Assembly: GCA_903911925.1 (NCBI GenBank)
Contig: CAIWFH010000137.1
Span: 1-47,804 of the forward strand
From: an uncultured Acidobacteriaceae bacterium
GTDB taxonomy: Bacteria; Acidobacteriota; Terriglobia; Terriglobales; Acidobacteriaceae
DNA: 47,804 nucleotides
Direction of reading: 5' to 3'
The notes beneath the pieces were generated by a model that was given only the letters and a program-made list of their open reading frames with translations, searched no databases and had not been told where the DNA came from. The position numbers and the translations under genes were made by a program. The stretch's first letter is position 1. Every line of letters starts with the position of its first letter. Positions 16,530-27,190 of the stretch are shown here, in pieces.

Positions 16530-16856
16530 GTAGGGATCTCCACGACGGCCTAGGAGTCAGGTGTCTCTTTGGCGTCAAGATTTTTGCGACAATCGTAACC
16601 TGATGATTTAGCTACGCGGAATTGTACGCTCAATGGGAGATATTGAGGGGCATTTCCAATCGTCTTTTGCGAGTCAATCGCATTTCGAATCGAGTTTATT
16701 AACTTCGAAGTAAACCTTTGCTCAGTTGGCCAAGACTATTGCGTGAGTGCTCAGGTCGCCGTTGTCCACCAACTCGATGAGTCTTTTGCAGGGTTGTGGA
16801 TGGGTACCACGCGCGTAACCCCATCTTTCAAGCTGCGCAACAACCCCATTCGAAAA
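16530..16856. other. 327-bp upstream region of the SPFH operon
   Basis: No gene seen. It separates the 3' end of the giant NHL/Ig gene from the first operon gene, both on the minus strand, so it should carry the operon promoter. A TACAAT (minus strand, 16626-16621) resembles a -10 box, but I see no convincing -35 element at the expected distance. Confidence 0.4.
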
Positions 16857-19800
16857 TCAGTTCTGGACAGCGTTTATGGTAACGGAAATCGCTGACGACG
16901 CGCCTGCTACATAGTTCGTATCTCCGGAATACCTAGCGGTGATACTGTGTGTTCCGGCGGCCAGTTTGCTGGTGGAAAATCTGGCTACTCCTGAAGCAAG
17001 TGTGCCCGTACCGAGCGTGGTTGCCCCGTCGAGAAAGGTGACTGACCCGGCGGGCGCTGCGGCTCCGGCACCTGTGAGCGTGGCGGTAAAGCTTAGCGAA
17101 ACTCCGACCGTTACCGGCGAAATCAGGGGCGAAAGGCTTATGCCGGGCGTTGCCTTGCTCACGGTAATGGTGCGCGAGACCGAAGTCGCGGCCGCATAGT
17201 TCGCGCTGCCGGTCTGGCTGGCCGTCACCGTCACCGATCCGGCTCCGGTGATGGTCAGAATATTGGTGTTGACCGTGGCCGCTCCTGTCGCTTTAAAGGT
17301 TACCGCGAGGCCTGAGCTTGACGTTGCGGACAAAGTGATTGGGCTAACCCCGTACTTCACCGGCGATGCCGGAACTGAGAACGTAATGGTCTGCGACGCC
17401 TTGCTCACCGTCACAGTGACAGCCGTTGAAATGGCCGGGGAGTAGTTGTCGTCGCCCGCGTAACTGGCTTTGATGCTGTCTGCTCCTGCTGGGAGCGAAT
17501 TGAGTGCAAGCGTCGCAATGCCGCTGCTGTTCAGCGTTACCGGACCTGTGCCAAGTGTGACCGCACCGATCAGGAATGTGACGGCGCCGGAGGGCTTCAC
17601 TCCAGCTCCAGTCAAGGTTGCCGTCAAGGTGACCGACGAGCCGAAGCCAGCCGTGCTTGCCGAGGACGTGAGTTTCACTGAGGGCGTTGCTTTGTTCACG
17701 GTCTCCGTGAGAGGCGGAGAGACCACTGCAGTGTAGCGGCTGTCGCCCCCGTAGCTTGCCGTGAGAGTGGCCGCGCCGACGGGGAGTTTGCTCATTGTCA
17801 GAGTCGCCACGCCGCTGGCGTTGAGTGTGCCTGTGCCTATGGATGTGGCATTGTTGAAGAAAGTGACCGTGCCGGTAGGCATGGCGCCGCTGCCGGTGAC
17901 CGTTGCCGTGAGCGTGACAGAAGCGCCGTAGGTGGCCGAGGCGGAAGAAGACTTCAAAATTGCGGCGGGTGTTGCTTTGGATACGACTATGCTCTGCGAA
18001 ACCGGCGCCGCCGCGGAGAAGTTGCCGTTCCCAACCTGGTTGGCGGTTATCGCCACCGTTCCCGCGCCTGTAATTGTCAGCATATTCCCGCCAACGGTCG
18101 CCGGTCCGGTAACGCTGAAGGCTACGGGGAGGCCGGAACTGGCGCTGGCTGCGAGTTTCAGCGGGCTCGCGCCGTACGTGAGATTAGGTGGTGGAGGCGT
18201 GAACGAGATGGTCTGCGCGGCCTTGCTTACTGTCACACCTACGGCGGACGATGTGCTTGCAACGTAGTTGGCATCGCCCGCGTAGCTTGCGGTGACGCTG
18301 TTGCTGCCGGCCGGAAGCGCTGTGGTGGCCAGCGTGGCTACACCGCCGCTCAGCGTTCCCGCTCCAAGGGGAGCCGTGCCGTTGCGGAAGGTAACCGTTC
18401 CGCCTGGCGAGCTTCCCGCGCCGGTCACCGTGGCCGTGAGCGTGATTGAGTCACCATAAACTCCGGAATTCGCAAAAGCAGCAAGCACTGCTCTCGATGC
18501 GCCCTTATTCACTGTGAAAGTTTGCGATACCGCTGAGGCCGCTGTATGGTTGCTGTCTCCGGGTTGCGAGGCAGTCACCACAACCGTTCCGGCTCCGGTA
18601 AAGATCAGAGAATTGCCGTCCACCGCGGCCGGGCCCGTTGCGCTGAATGAGACTGCGAGGCCTGAAGTTGCTGTTGCCGTCAACGCAACTGGGGCTGTCC
18701 CATAAGTTGCCGTCGTTAGAGGGGCTTTGAATGTGATGGTCTGCATGGCCTTGTTCACGGTAAGCAGGACCGTCGCCGACGCATCGGTGTAATCAACGGC
18801 ATCGGTAGGCGTGAGGGTTGCGCTAAGCGTCTGTAATCCGGCTGGCAGCACTGTCCCCAGCGGCGGGGAGTAGACGAAAGACCCGGCAGTCGTTGATGTC
18901 GCCTTCAGTTGGGTTGCGCTCAGCGCAGTTCCGTAGGTGATAGCTGCGGGCTTTGCCCAGACAATGGCAGGCGTGGCCTGGTTTACCGTCAGGTTTACTG
19001 TGGCGGTTGCGGAATTGTAGTTGATTTTGTCTGTGGGCGTGAACGTAGTTGAGAGAGGTTGCATCCCCGCGCCCAGTACTTTTCCTGCGGCCGGAGAATA
19101 GCTAAAGTTTCCGGCTACGAGCGAAGCCGCATTGAGCTGGGTTGCACTCAGCGCTGTCCCGTAAATAACTGAAGCAGGGGTTGTCCAGTTGATTGCGGGC
19201 GTTGCCTTGGCGATGGTGAGTGTGCCTGGAGCAAAGGCGAAGGTGTAGTTCGATGCTGCCAGGGATCCTTGCGAAGCAGTAATCGGATATGCGCCCACAG
19301 GCGAGGATGTGGTTGCCGTGGTGGCCAGGGACGCAGCACCGCTGACCATACTTTGATTGTCGTTGTTCACAAAGCCAGAGAGGGTTGCAGTCAGTGTCGG
19401 GTTCGCAGTGCCGTAAGTGCGGCTGACGCTGTTGGCTGTGACTGTCAATACGGCCCGGTTTACGAGAAGCGTAACTGTTGCAGTGGCCGGGTTGTAATCG
19501 GTGGAATCGTTGGGCGTGAACGTGGTTTGCAGGGTCTGCGATCCAGCGATCGGAGCAACGCCGGCCACTGGAGAATAGGCGAAGCCGCCCGATGTATCGG
19601 CGGACGCGTTGAGTTGCGTTGGGCTCAGGGTAGTTCCATAGGTGATTGGCCCCGGGGTGTTCCAAGTGATGGATGGCGTCAGCTTGAGAATCGTAAGCGA
19701 GTGCGAACTGTCTGTGCTGGTGGCGAATATGCCGCCTTCGTTGTAGACCGCCTGAACGATATAGGACCCTGCAGATTGACCCGCCGGCAGCGTGTAGACC

Positions 19801-22800
19801 GCGCCTGCTCCGCCAGCCGTGACCGTACCGCTGGTGACGGGAGCGCCGATTACCGAGCCTCCGTTCAACAGGGTAAAGGTCACAGTGCCGGCATTCACCG
19901 TTCCGGAAGCGCTGGTGACCGATGCCGACAGGGGTAAGGTCTGCGAGGCGGTGCTGTAGGTGACGGACGCGTTGGCGGCAGCGGTAGCGGTATGCGCTTT
20001 AACGGTTTGCGTCATGTTGGCCGCTGCGGCCACGATGAAGTTTGTGTCGCCGGAATAGGCGGCAGAAACAGGATCTGAGCCGGGAGCCAAAGTCGAAGTT
20101 GGACAGGCTGCCACTCCGGTTGCATCCACTTGTACCGAGGCGCAGCCTGAAATAGTGTTCCCGCTGACGGTGAAGTTTACCGTGCCAGTGGGTGTAACGG
20201 GAGTCATGGGTACCCCTGAGAGCCTGGCCGTAAAAGTCACAGCATCGTTGACGAATGTGGAACTCGATGGCGAAGCCGCGATACCCAGCGTGGGCGTGAG
20301 CGCGGCGACGGTCTGGCTCGCCGTGCCTGCGACAGCAACCGTATAGTTGCCGTCACCCGAGTAGGAGGCGCTGATTGCATCTGAACCTGCAGGCAGAGAT
20401 TTGATCAGGCAGGAGGCACTGCCGCTGGCATTCACCCTTTGGGCAGGACAATCGGAGACTGGACTGCCGTTGACCTTGAAAGCGACCATTCCCGATGGAA
20501 CGACCGGAGTCATGGCTGCCCCGGCAAGCTGAGCCGTAAATGTGACCGGATCGTTGACGTTTGCGGGACTTGACGGCGAGGCTTTAACGCCAATGGTCAA
20601 TGCAAGCGGCGTGACCGCCTGCGAGATTGGCTTGGAGGCGTTGTCGCTGCCGACGTAGTTGGAATCGCCCGCATATTTCGCGACAATCATGTGCGGGGAA
20701 CCGGCCGCTTCCAGACTCGAGGTTGTGCAGGATGCCGTGCCGTTTCCGGTGGAAGGATCGTAGCTCAATGCCTGCGCGCTGCAGTCGCTCATCGGGGTGC
20801 CGGAGCCATCCGCGTAGAACGATACAGATCCAGAAATCGTCAATTCATTGGCCAGGCCCGGGACCGGACTTGGGGCTACCGTGGCCGTAAAAGTCACTGC
20901 ATCGTTAACGCTTGAGAGACCACTGGTGCTGCTGGTCACCGTTGTCGTGGTGGCTGACCGATCGACATCATTGCCCAGCGTGCTCGAATCGTTCCCTTCG
21001 TAGTTCGTGTCGCTCCCATATCTCGCGGAAAGGTTGTAGTTGCCGGCCGGCAGCTTCGTAACAGTACAGGTCGCCACTCCAGTAGCGGGATCCACGGCCA
21101 TGGGAGAACTGCAGCCGGGAAGGCTGCTGTAGTAGTCAATCACGGTCGCGCTGCCTGAAAAGGGAACATGCGTGGTGAAGGCGGAAGAATTAACGATGAC
21201 CTTCAAGATCAGGGGCTGGTTGACTTTCCAGTGGTTTTCGCGGTCAGGTGTCGAATTCAGAACGACTGAGCAAGAAGATTTAGCCACTGTCTGGGTGGCC
21301 ACGCCCGGGGATGCCACAACGAAGTTGGAGTCGCCGGAGTAGGCTGCAGTGACTGTGCCGGTGCCGGCAGTCAGCGATGCGGTGGTGCAGGTTGCACTGC
21401 CAGTGGCGCTGACCGTCTTGCTGGGGCAATCTGCATTCGCTTTCCCGTTCACCGTAAAAGTAATCGATCCCGATGGAACCACCGGAGTGAGGGCGACCCC
21501 GGCAAGCTTTGCCGTAAACGTCACCGTATCGTCTACGTTTGTCGAATTCGATGGCGAGGCCGTCACGCCCAGCGTGGCTGCAAGTGCCGCCACTTTTTGT
21601 GACAGCGGGCTTGAAGCGTTATCACTGCCGTTGTAGTTGGAATCGCCTGCATAGGTCGCAACGATGGCGTGCGCGGAGCCTGAAAGGGACGCAGACAAAG
21701 CTGCGGCCGTGCACGTGGCAGTGGCTTGTCCCGTAGAAGAGTTGTAGGTTGCCGCCTGGGTGCCGCAGCCGGTTATCGGGGTACCGGAGCCATCCGCGTA
21801 GAACGCTACAGATCCGGAGATCGCCAATTCATTAGCAAGGCTCGGGACCGGGTTCGGGGCCACCGTGGCTGTGAAAGTCACCGGGCTATTCACGCTAGAA
21901 CTGGCATTGCTGCTGGTCACCGTTGTCGTGGTGGCGGCCCTGTCAACCGAAGCCGGCAGATCAGCCGAGTCGCTGTCGTAGTAGTTCGCATCGCCCCGAT
22001 ACGCCGCCCTAATGCTGCGGGAGCCGGCGGTCATGGAAGTGACCGTGCAAGTGGCAATTCCGGTAGTGGCATTTACCGCGACAGGGGTGTTGCAGCCGGG
22101 AAGGCCGCCGCCATAGGTCGTAAATGCCACCGTTCCCGAAAAGGGGACGTAAGCGATTCCGTTCCAATAGACAACGGTGGCCTTCAGGATTACCGGCTGG
22201 TTGACGGTCCAGTTGTGCCTGGTGTCGGGCGTTGATTCCAGCACAGTTGTGCTGTAGGTTTTGTCCACTGTCTGGGTCGCTACGCCCTGGGCAGCCACAA
22301 CGAAGTTGGGGTCGCCCGAGTAGGTTGCAGTAACCGTATCGGTGCCGGCAGTCAGCGATGCAGTTGTGCAGGTTGCACTGCCGGTGGCGGTGACAGTTTT
22401 GGTGGGGCAATCCGCATTCGCTTTCCCATTTACCGTAAAGGTGATCGATCCCGAGGGAACCACCGGAGTGAGGGCGATCCCGGCAAGCTTCGCCGTAAAC
22501 GTCACTGTATCGTCGACGCTTGTGGAGCTCGATGGCGAGGCTGTCACGCCCAGCGTTGCCGAAAGGGCCGAGACGGTTTGCGTCACGGTGTTCGAGGTCT
22601 TGGCATGATAGCTGAGATCTCCGCTGTAGTCGGCGGTGAGACGATCGGTGCCTGCCGGCAGGGCGGAGGTAATGCACATTGCAATCCCTGCTCCATCCAG
22701 AGGGACGGGAGGGCAGTCGGAGATGGCTGTGCCGTTGCTCTTGAATGTGACCATTTGTGTCGGTGTACCTAACCCGCCGGTTACCGCCGCGGTTAAGGTC

Positions 22801-25394
22801 ACCGGGTGGTTCACGCTGGAGACGCCGGGCGATGAACTCAGAATCACCGTCGCTCCAGTCCCCGTACCGCTCAATGCAATACTCTGCCCGGCGTAGTTGG
22901 GAGACGACGCATTCAGATTGTTGTCCGTCAGCGTCAGCGAGCCGCTCATGGTCCCAAAAGTGGTGGGAGCAAAGCTGATCGGCAGAGTGCACGTTGTTCC
23001 CGGCGCGAGTGAGCCGGCTGAGCCGGAGATCGGTGGGCACGCCGTATCGCCGCTGCTGTTGAGCGTAAAGTTCGGCGAAATGCTTGGGTTGTTTCCAGTA
23101 GCGGGGACCGGGAAGGTCAGAGGCGCGTTGCCGATGTTGGCCACTGTCACCGTCTTCGGGCTGTCGGAACTGGTTGTCCCACTTTCAGTCGAAGCGAAGC
23201 TCAGCGAAGGAGCATCGCTCAGGTCGATCTGCTTCACCGCGTTGTTGCCTTGATCCGCGACGACAATATTCCCGTTGCTGTCAAGTGCCACGCCATTGGG
23301 CAAGCTGAAGCCGCTGTTCAGCGTGATGACCGTGGAGCTTGAAGTTACCGTTCCGCTGGCCGCGCCGCCCGTGCCGGCGAGGATCTCTTTCACCGAGTTA
23401 TTGTTGGAATCGGAAACGTATACGTTCCCGCTCGCGTCTACCGCCACGTCACTGGGATGATTGAAGCCGCTGCCTATTGTATCGACCGTGGTGTAATTAC
23501 CGGCCGCGAGAATCTCCTTCACCGCATTGTTATAATCGTCGGCAACAAAGAGGTTCCCGCTTCCATCCACCGCTAGGCCAGCCGGTATGTAGTAGCTGCC
23601 GGGCAATGTTTTGATCGTGGAGGCTGAAGTGACTGTGCCGCTGGCTGCGCCGCCTGTGCCTGCAACGATCTCTTTCACCAGTTCGTTGTTGGTATCGCTG
23701 ACGAAGACATTCCCAGCGGCGTCTACCGCTACGCCGGATGGATTGTGAAAGCCGCTGCCCACGACGTTAACCGTTGAAGCGCCGGAGACGACGCCACCCA
23801 CCGCGACAATCTCTTTTACCCCGCAACAGGCGTAGTTATCGGCAACAAATACATTTCCGCTGCCGTCCACAGCTATGTCTACTGGGTGGACGAAGCCGCT
23901 GCCCACGGTGTTGACCGTGGTATAGCCGCCAGCCGCTAGAAACTCCTTGACTGCGCTGTTTCCGGAGTCGCTGACGAAGATGTTCCCGCTGCCGTCCACT
24001 GCCACGCCAAGTGGCAGGCTGACGCCGCTGCCCAGCGTGTTGACGCGCGTACTGCCGGGGAAGGTGACCATCGGCGCAACGCCCGTGCCGGAAATGCCCC
24101 CGGCTGCGATGACTGCGCCGCCAGAGCTTGCCAGTTGCACCGCACCCAGCCGCTGCCCTGGCCGTGTCGGCGTGAACTTCAGGTCAACGGTGCAAGTGTC
24201 TCCCGCCGAGTAGCTGTGTGAAACTCCGTTGGTGGTGCATGTTCCGGTGCCCGCGTCGGTAAAGTCCTTGTTGGCCGCGCCCTGCGTCAACACGGCGGGC
24301 GCAGCGATTGTGCCGCCGGTGTCGAATGTGAACATCACCGTAAACACCGGGCTGGTGGCGCCAACGTTGACGCTCCCCATGTTCACTGCGGTTTGTGAAA
24401 CTTCCTTTATGGCATTGTTGTACGTGTCGGCGACAAAAATGTTGCCGTTGCCGTCTACCTCAACGCCCATCGGGCTGCTGAAGCCGCCCCCTACGGGGAG
24501 TGTTGTACTGCTGGACGACACGACGCCGCTGACTGCGAAAATCTCTTTAACAGCGTTATGGCATGTGTCGGCTACGAAGACGTTGTCGCTTTGATCGACA
24601 GCAACGCCCATCGGTCCGTAGAAGCCGCTGCCCACGGTTTTTTTCGAACTACCGCCGGACACGACGCCGCTGACCGCGATGATCTGCTTTACCGAGTTGT
24701 CATTGGTTCCGGTTACGAATACGTTGCCGCTGCCGTCGACTGCAACGCCGGTTGGAAAGCTGAAACTGCCGCCGACCGCGATAACTGCGCTGCCGGTGGA
24801 TATGGCGCCATTGACCGCGACAATCTCTTTCACCGCTGCGCTGGTAGTATCGCCTACAAACACGTTGCCGCTGGCATCTACCGCGATCCCCATCGGCCCG
24901 TAGAACCCGCTGCTGACTGTAATTACCGAACTGCCGCTGGACACGGCGCCATTGACGGCGACAATCTCACTTATGGTTCCACTGCCGGCATTGGCCACGA
25001 ATAGATTGCCGTGCACATCAAGCGCAATGGCGTCGGGCCAGTTGAAGCCGCTGGCAATCGTAATGACTTGACTATTGCTGGAAACTGCGCCGTTGACGGC
25101 GACAATTTCCTTGACCAGTTGATTTCTAGAATCAGCGACAAATATGTTTCCATTGCCGTCAATCGCCATGTCGCCAGGCTGATTAAACCCGCTGCCAACT
25201 GTCCGGACATAGCTGAACCGAGCAGTTTGCGCGGATGCGACGGAGCAGCCAAGCAAGGCGAATACAAATACGATCCCGGCCGCCGATGAAGGCCTGGAAT
25301 GACCAACGGCGACTGTGCCAGTTTCAGGGTTTCGAGACAGGATGTTTGTTTGTAGAAGAGTCAATAGAGAACGGACGCCACGTTCGATCGGCAC
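16857..25394 (-). CDS. giant secreted NHL-propeller / Ig / MBG repeat protein
   Basis: A 2845-residue protein with a long N-region and a hydrophobic export signal at about residues 38-55 (GIVFVFALLGCSVASAQ). Order of parts: six NHL-type repeats (FNQPGDMAIDGNGNIFVADS pattern, about 60-335); a choice-of-anchor-like beta domain (about 340-440); a second NHL block (about 450-730); a choice-of-anchor D domain (about 735-850, TVTVANIGNAPLTF); many bacterial Ig-like domains of the YSGDxNY type (about 850-1890); MBG-type domains (about 1900-2230, ITYGTTLSPTQL); then alternating Ig and QTITF/YGxxP modules to the end. No C-terminal sorting or autotransporter domain is visible. It is likely a surface or matrix adhesin. 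The secretion route cannot be told from the sequence. Confidence 0.88.
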   Translation of the reverse strand: MPIERGVRSLLTLLQTNILSRNPETGTVAVGHSRPSSAAGIVFVFALLGCSVASAQTARFSYVRTVGSGFNQPGDMAIDGNGNIFVADSRNQLVKEIVAVNGAVSSNSQVITIASGFNWPDAIALDVHGNLFVANAGSGTISEIVAVNGAVSSGSSVITVSSGFYGPMGIAVDASGNVFVGDTTSAAVKEIVAVNGAISTGSAVIAVGGSFSFPTGVAVDGSGNVFVTGTNDNSVKQIIAVSGVVSGGSSKKTVGSGFYGPMGVAVDQSDNVFVADTCHNAVKEIFAVSGVVSSSSTTLPVGGGFSSPMGVEVDGNGNIFVADTYNNAIKEVSQTAVNMGSVNVGATSPVFTVMFTFDTGGTIAAPAVLTQGAANKDFTDAGTGTCTTNGVSHSYSAGDTCTVDLKFTPTRPGQRLGAVQLASSGGAVIAAGGISGTGVAPMVTFPGSTRVNTLGSGVSLPLGVAVDGSGNIFVSDSGNSAVKEFLAAGGYTTVNTVGSGFVHPVDIAVDGSGNVFVADNYACCGVKEIVAVGGVVSGASTVNVVGSGFHNPSGVAVDAAGNVFVSDTNNELVKEIVAGTGGAASGTVTSASTIKTLPGSYYIPAGLAVDGSGNLFVADDYNNAVKEILAAGNYTTVDTIGSGFNHPSDVAVDASGNVYVSDSNNNSVKEILAGTGGAASGTVTSSSTVITLNSGFSLPNGVALDSNGNIVVADQGNNAVKQIDLSDAPSLSFASTESGTTSSDSPKTVTVANIGNAPLTFPVPATGNNPSISPNFTLNSSGDTACPPISGSAGSLAPGTTCTLPISFAPTTFGTMSGSLTLTDNNLNASSPNYAGQSIALSGTGTGATVILSSSPGVSSVNHPVTLTAAVTGGLGTPTQMVTFKSNGTAISDCPPVPLDGAGIAMCITSALPAGTDRLTADYSGDLSYHAKTSNTVTQTVSALSATLGVTASPSSSTSVDDTVTFTAKLAGIALTPVVPSGSITFTVNGKANADCPTKTVTATGSATCTTASLTAGTDTVTATYSGDPNFVVAAQGVATQTVDKTYSTTVLESTPDTRHNWTVNQPVILKATVVYWNGIAYVPFSGTVAFTTYGGGLPGCNTPVAVNATTGIATCTVTSMTAGSRSIRAAYRGDANYYDSDSADLPASVDRAATTTTVTSSNASSSVNSPVTFTATVAPNPVPSLANELAISGSVAFYADGSGTPITGCGTQAATYNSSTGQATATCTAAALSASLSGSAHAIVATYAGDSNYNGSDNASSPLSQKVAALAATLGVTASPSNSTNVDDTVTFTAKLAGVALTPVVPSGSITFTVNGKANADCPSKTVSATGSATCTTASLTAGTGTVTAAYSGDSNFVVASPGVATQTVAKSSCSVVLNSTPDRENHWKVNQPLILKVIVNSSAFTTHVPFSGSATVIDYYSSLPGCSSPMAVDPATGVATCTVTKLPAGNYNLSARYGSDTNYEGNDSSTLGNDVDRSATTTTVTSSTSGLSSVNDAVTFTATVAPSPVPGLANELTISGSVSFYADGSGTPMSDCSAQALSYDPSTGNGTASCTTSSLEAAGSPHMIVAKYAGDSNYVGSDNASKPISQAVTPLALTIGVKASPSSPANVNDPVTFTAQLAGAAMTPVVPSGMVAFKVNGSPVSDCPAQRVNASGSASCLIKSLPAGSDAISASYSGDGNYTVAVAGTASQTVAALTPTLGIAASPSSSTFVNDAVTFTARLSGVPMTPVTPTGTVNFTVSGNTISGCASVQVDATGVAACPTSTLAPGSDPVSAAYSGDTNFIVAAAANMTQTVKAHTATAAANASVTYSTASQTLPLSASVTSASGTVNAGTVTFTLLNGGSVIGAPVTSGTVTAGGAGAVYTLPAGQSAGSYIVQAVYNEGGIFATSTDSSHSLTILKLTPSITWNTPGPITYGTTLSPTQLNASADTSGGFAYSPVAGVAPIAGSQTLQTTFTPNDSTDYNPATATVTLLVNRAVLTVTANSVSRTYGTANPTLTATLSGFVNNDNQSMVSGAASLATTATTSSPVGAYPITASQGSLAASNYTFAFAPGTLTIAKATPAINWTTPASVIYGTALSATQLNAASLVAGNFSYSPAAGKVLGAGMQPLSTTFTPTDKINYNSATATVNLTVNQATPAIVWAKPAAITYGTALSATQLKATSTTAGSFVYSPPLGTVLPAGLQTLSATLTPTDAVDYTDASATVLLTVNKAMQTITFKAPLTTATYGTAPVALTATATSGLAVSFSATGPAAVDGNSLIFTGAGTVVVTASQPGDSNHTAASAVSQTFTVNKGASRAVLAAFANSGVYGDSITLTATVTGAGSSPGGTVTFRNGTAPLGAGTLSGGVATLATTALPAGSNSVTASYAGDANYVASTSSAVGVTVSKAAQTISFTPPPPNLTYGASPLKLAASASSGLPVAFSVTGPATVGGNMLTITGAGTVAITANQVGNGNFSAAAPVSQSIVVSKATPAAILKSSSASATYGASVTLTATVTGSGAMPTGTVTFFNNATSIGTGTLNASGVATLTMSKLPVGAATLTASYGGDSRYTAVVSPPLTETVNKATPSVKLTSSASTAGFGSSVTLTATLTGAGVKPSGAVTFLIGAVTLGTGPVTLNSSGIATLALNSLPAGADSIKASYAGDDNYSPAISTAVTVTVSKASQTITFSVPASPVKYGVSPITLSATSSSGLAVTFKATGAATVNTNILTITGAGSVTVTASQTGSANYAAATSVSRTITVSKATPGISLSPLISPVTVGVSLSFTATLTGAGAAAPAGSVTFLDGATTLGTGTLASGVARFSTSKLAAGTHSITARYSGDTNYVAGASSAISVTINAVQN

Positions 25395-25879
25395 CTGGAG
25401 GGCTCCTTTCGCCTCTCTGCGTGGACCGAAACCCGATGCGCCAAAATCAGCTATCCAGGTGTGGCAGCTTGCTTTAGAGCGATCAAAGCAGGGCCCATGA
25501 ATACGAAGTTCACTATTATAGTCGTGCAGCGCTATTCCCGTTCAGAGATTCGAAAGCCGCGTGCATTTATTCATTCTGGTGTTCAGAATTGAAACAGCGC
25601 CCATCCTTGTAGTTCAATTTTCGGAGAGCAAACGTGCCCCTTGGTTGCGAAGGTCGCAGTTCAGGGGAGAATCTGGTGGATGGGGAATAGATAACGAGTG
25701 GATTAGCGGGATCAGTCCGTCGCAAGAACCTGCCCCGTCAACAACGAGTCAAATACCATAGACACTGGCGTTCATTTCAACGACAAAAGACTTCATGCGG
25801 TTCCAAATCCCTTCCCGAAACGGAGGGGGATTGCCAACGGCAGACAACTTTCTGTCACAAGGCAGATCGCCGCAGGTCG
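25395..25879. other. 485-bp intergenic region upstream of the NHL/Ig gene
   Basis: No convincing gene. A 66-codon frame at 25561-25761 lacks a Shine-Dalgarno and recognisable product. The region contains the upstream sequence of the giant gene (minus strand) and the end of the sensor kinase transcript. No T-rich hairpin terminator was seen. Confidence 0.45.
25515..25520 (-). promoter_or_regulatory. candidate -10 box TATAAT
   Basis: A perfect TATAAT on the minus strand about 120 bp upstream of the start of the giant NHL/Ig gene. The -35 position has only a weak match (TGAACG at an 18-bp spacer), so this is a candidate only. Confidence 0.3.
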
Positions 25880-27190
25880 CTAGCGGACGATTTGAAGCGC
25901 AGCCCGCAACGGCAAGGTGATGATCAATTGCGCGCCGGGAGAAGCATTGATTGCCGCAATGTCTCCGTGGTGAACGCGCACGGCCCTTCGGGCAATGGCC
26001 AGGCCCAGGCCCAATCCGCCGGTGCGCTCATCGCGCGAAGAGTCGGCGCGAAAAAAGGGATCGAAGATACGTTCCCTCATTTCTTCTGGAATTCCGGGCC
26101 CGAAGTCGCGAACCGAGATGCGCAGGCAGTTGGCCTCGCGTCGCAGCTCGACTTCAACAGCAGCACCGGAAGGAGAGTAGCGAATGGCATTGCGCAGAAC
26201 ATTTTCAAAAGCGCGCCGCAGCAGCTCAGCGTTTCCCACGAAGCGTGTTTCCGGTGCGGCCTTCAGAACGATGCGGCAACCGGCGGCGCCGGCTTCCACC
26301 TCGCAGTCCTCAGCCGTCGTGTCAAGAAGGTCGTTCAGGATCAACTCCTCCATTGCGACCGCGCCGGGCTCACCCTCGGCCCTGGCCATGTCAATCAGAG
26401 TTCCTACCAGATCTGCCAGGCGTTCGATTTCGTGGCGCAGCCTGGTTGCTGAGGCATCCCGATCATTGGTCTTGCGAACCATCTCTGCTTCAAAGGTGAG
26501 TCGCGCCAGCGGCGAGCGTAGTTCGTGAGAGACATCCTGGAGCAGTTGGCGCTCGGTGGTCAGCAGTGTCTCAATGCGCACGGCCATAGCATTAAATGAT
26601 CGGGCCAGATTGCCAATCTCGTCGTTGGAGCGAGGCCTGGCGCGGGCCGCTAGTTCTCCTCTTCCAAACCGATCCACGACCTCTGCCAATTGCCGGACCG
26701 GCCGGGTGATGTAAGCGGTGACCAGCCAGTAAAGGGCAGCCACGGTAACCAGCAGCAGAATATAAAATGGCGCGAACAGAATCGCCGACGGTCCATCGTC
26801 AGTTACAAGCCAGATGAACTGCCCGTCCCCGGAGCGAAGTCCCATTGTGAGCTGGCCGTGCTCTCCGTGATAAGGGCGCCCTTTTGTGAGCGATACCTTA
26901 ACCAGCTTCGAGTGGTCCTGGCCGGTCTCAAGATCATGCCCGGCGCCATCCGAGATGCTGTACTGGGTGGCGCCGGGCGCGTTTAACTCGCGCATGTAGC
27001 GTGCCAATCCCGCGCTGCCACCGGAGCGGAGAGCGACAATCGCTTGAGAAAAAAGAATCTGGTTAACCTGCGTGAAGTTCCGATCCGCGGATTTGCCAAT
27101 GACGCGATCGCCGATGAAGAGGAACACGGCCAGCGAGATGACCAGAGATGCAACCGACCAGACGGTGACTTTCAGCGATAGCGATCTCAT
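25880..27190 (-). CDS. sensor histidine kinase, CpxA/EnvZ type
   Basis: A 436-residue inner-membrane sensor. TM1 is at about 10-28, a periplasmic sensing region at about 30-138, TM2 at about 139-163, and HAMP at about 164-215 (YITRPVRQLAEVVDRFGRGE). The dimerisation/phosphoacceptor motif is QDVSHELRSPLARL, with the His near residue 220. The HATPase domain has its N box (ENVLRNAIRYSP), G1 (DFGPGIP) and G2 (GGLGLGLAI) intact. All catalytic motifs are present, so it should be active. The start codon overlaps the regulator's stop by 4 bp (27187-27190). Placement next to an efflux operon suggests sensing of envelope or drug stress; the ligand is unknown. Confidence 0.93.
   Translation of the reverse strand: MRSLSLKVTVWSVASLVISLAVFLFIGDRVIGKSADRNFTQVNQILFSQAIVALRSGGSAGLARYMRELNAPGATQYSISDGAGHDLETGQDHSKLVKVSLTKGRPYHGEHGQLTMGLRSGDGQFIWLVTDDGPSAILFAPFYILLLVTVAALYWLVTAYITRPVRQLAEVVDRFGRGELAARARPRSNDEIGNLARSFNAMAVRIETLLTTERQLLQDVSHELRSPLARLTFEAEMVRKTNDRDASATRLRHEIERLADLVGTLIDMARAEGEPGAVAMEELILNDLLDTTAEDCEVEAGAAGCRIVLKAAPETRFVGNAELLRRAFENVLRNAIRYSPSGAAVEVELRREANCLRISVRDFGPGIPEEMRERIFDPFFRADSSRDERTGGLGLGLAIARRAVRVHHGDIAAINASPGAQLIITLPLRAALQIVR

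Noticed and set aside
16857..25394. Regularly spaced repeats suggesting a CRISPR array
   Set aside because: The repeats are long, in frame, degenerate and encode NHL/Ig domains. No short identical repeats with unique spacers.
25561..25761. 66-codon small gene in the intergenic region
   Set aside because: No ribosome binding site, signal or recognisable product; length expected by chance.
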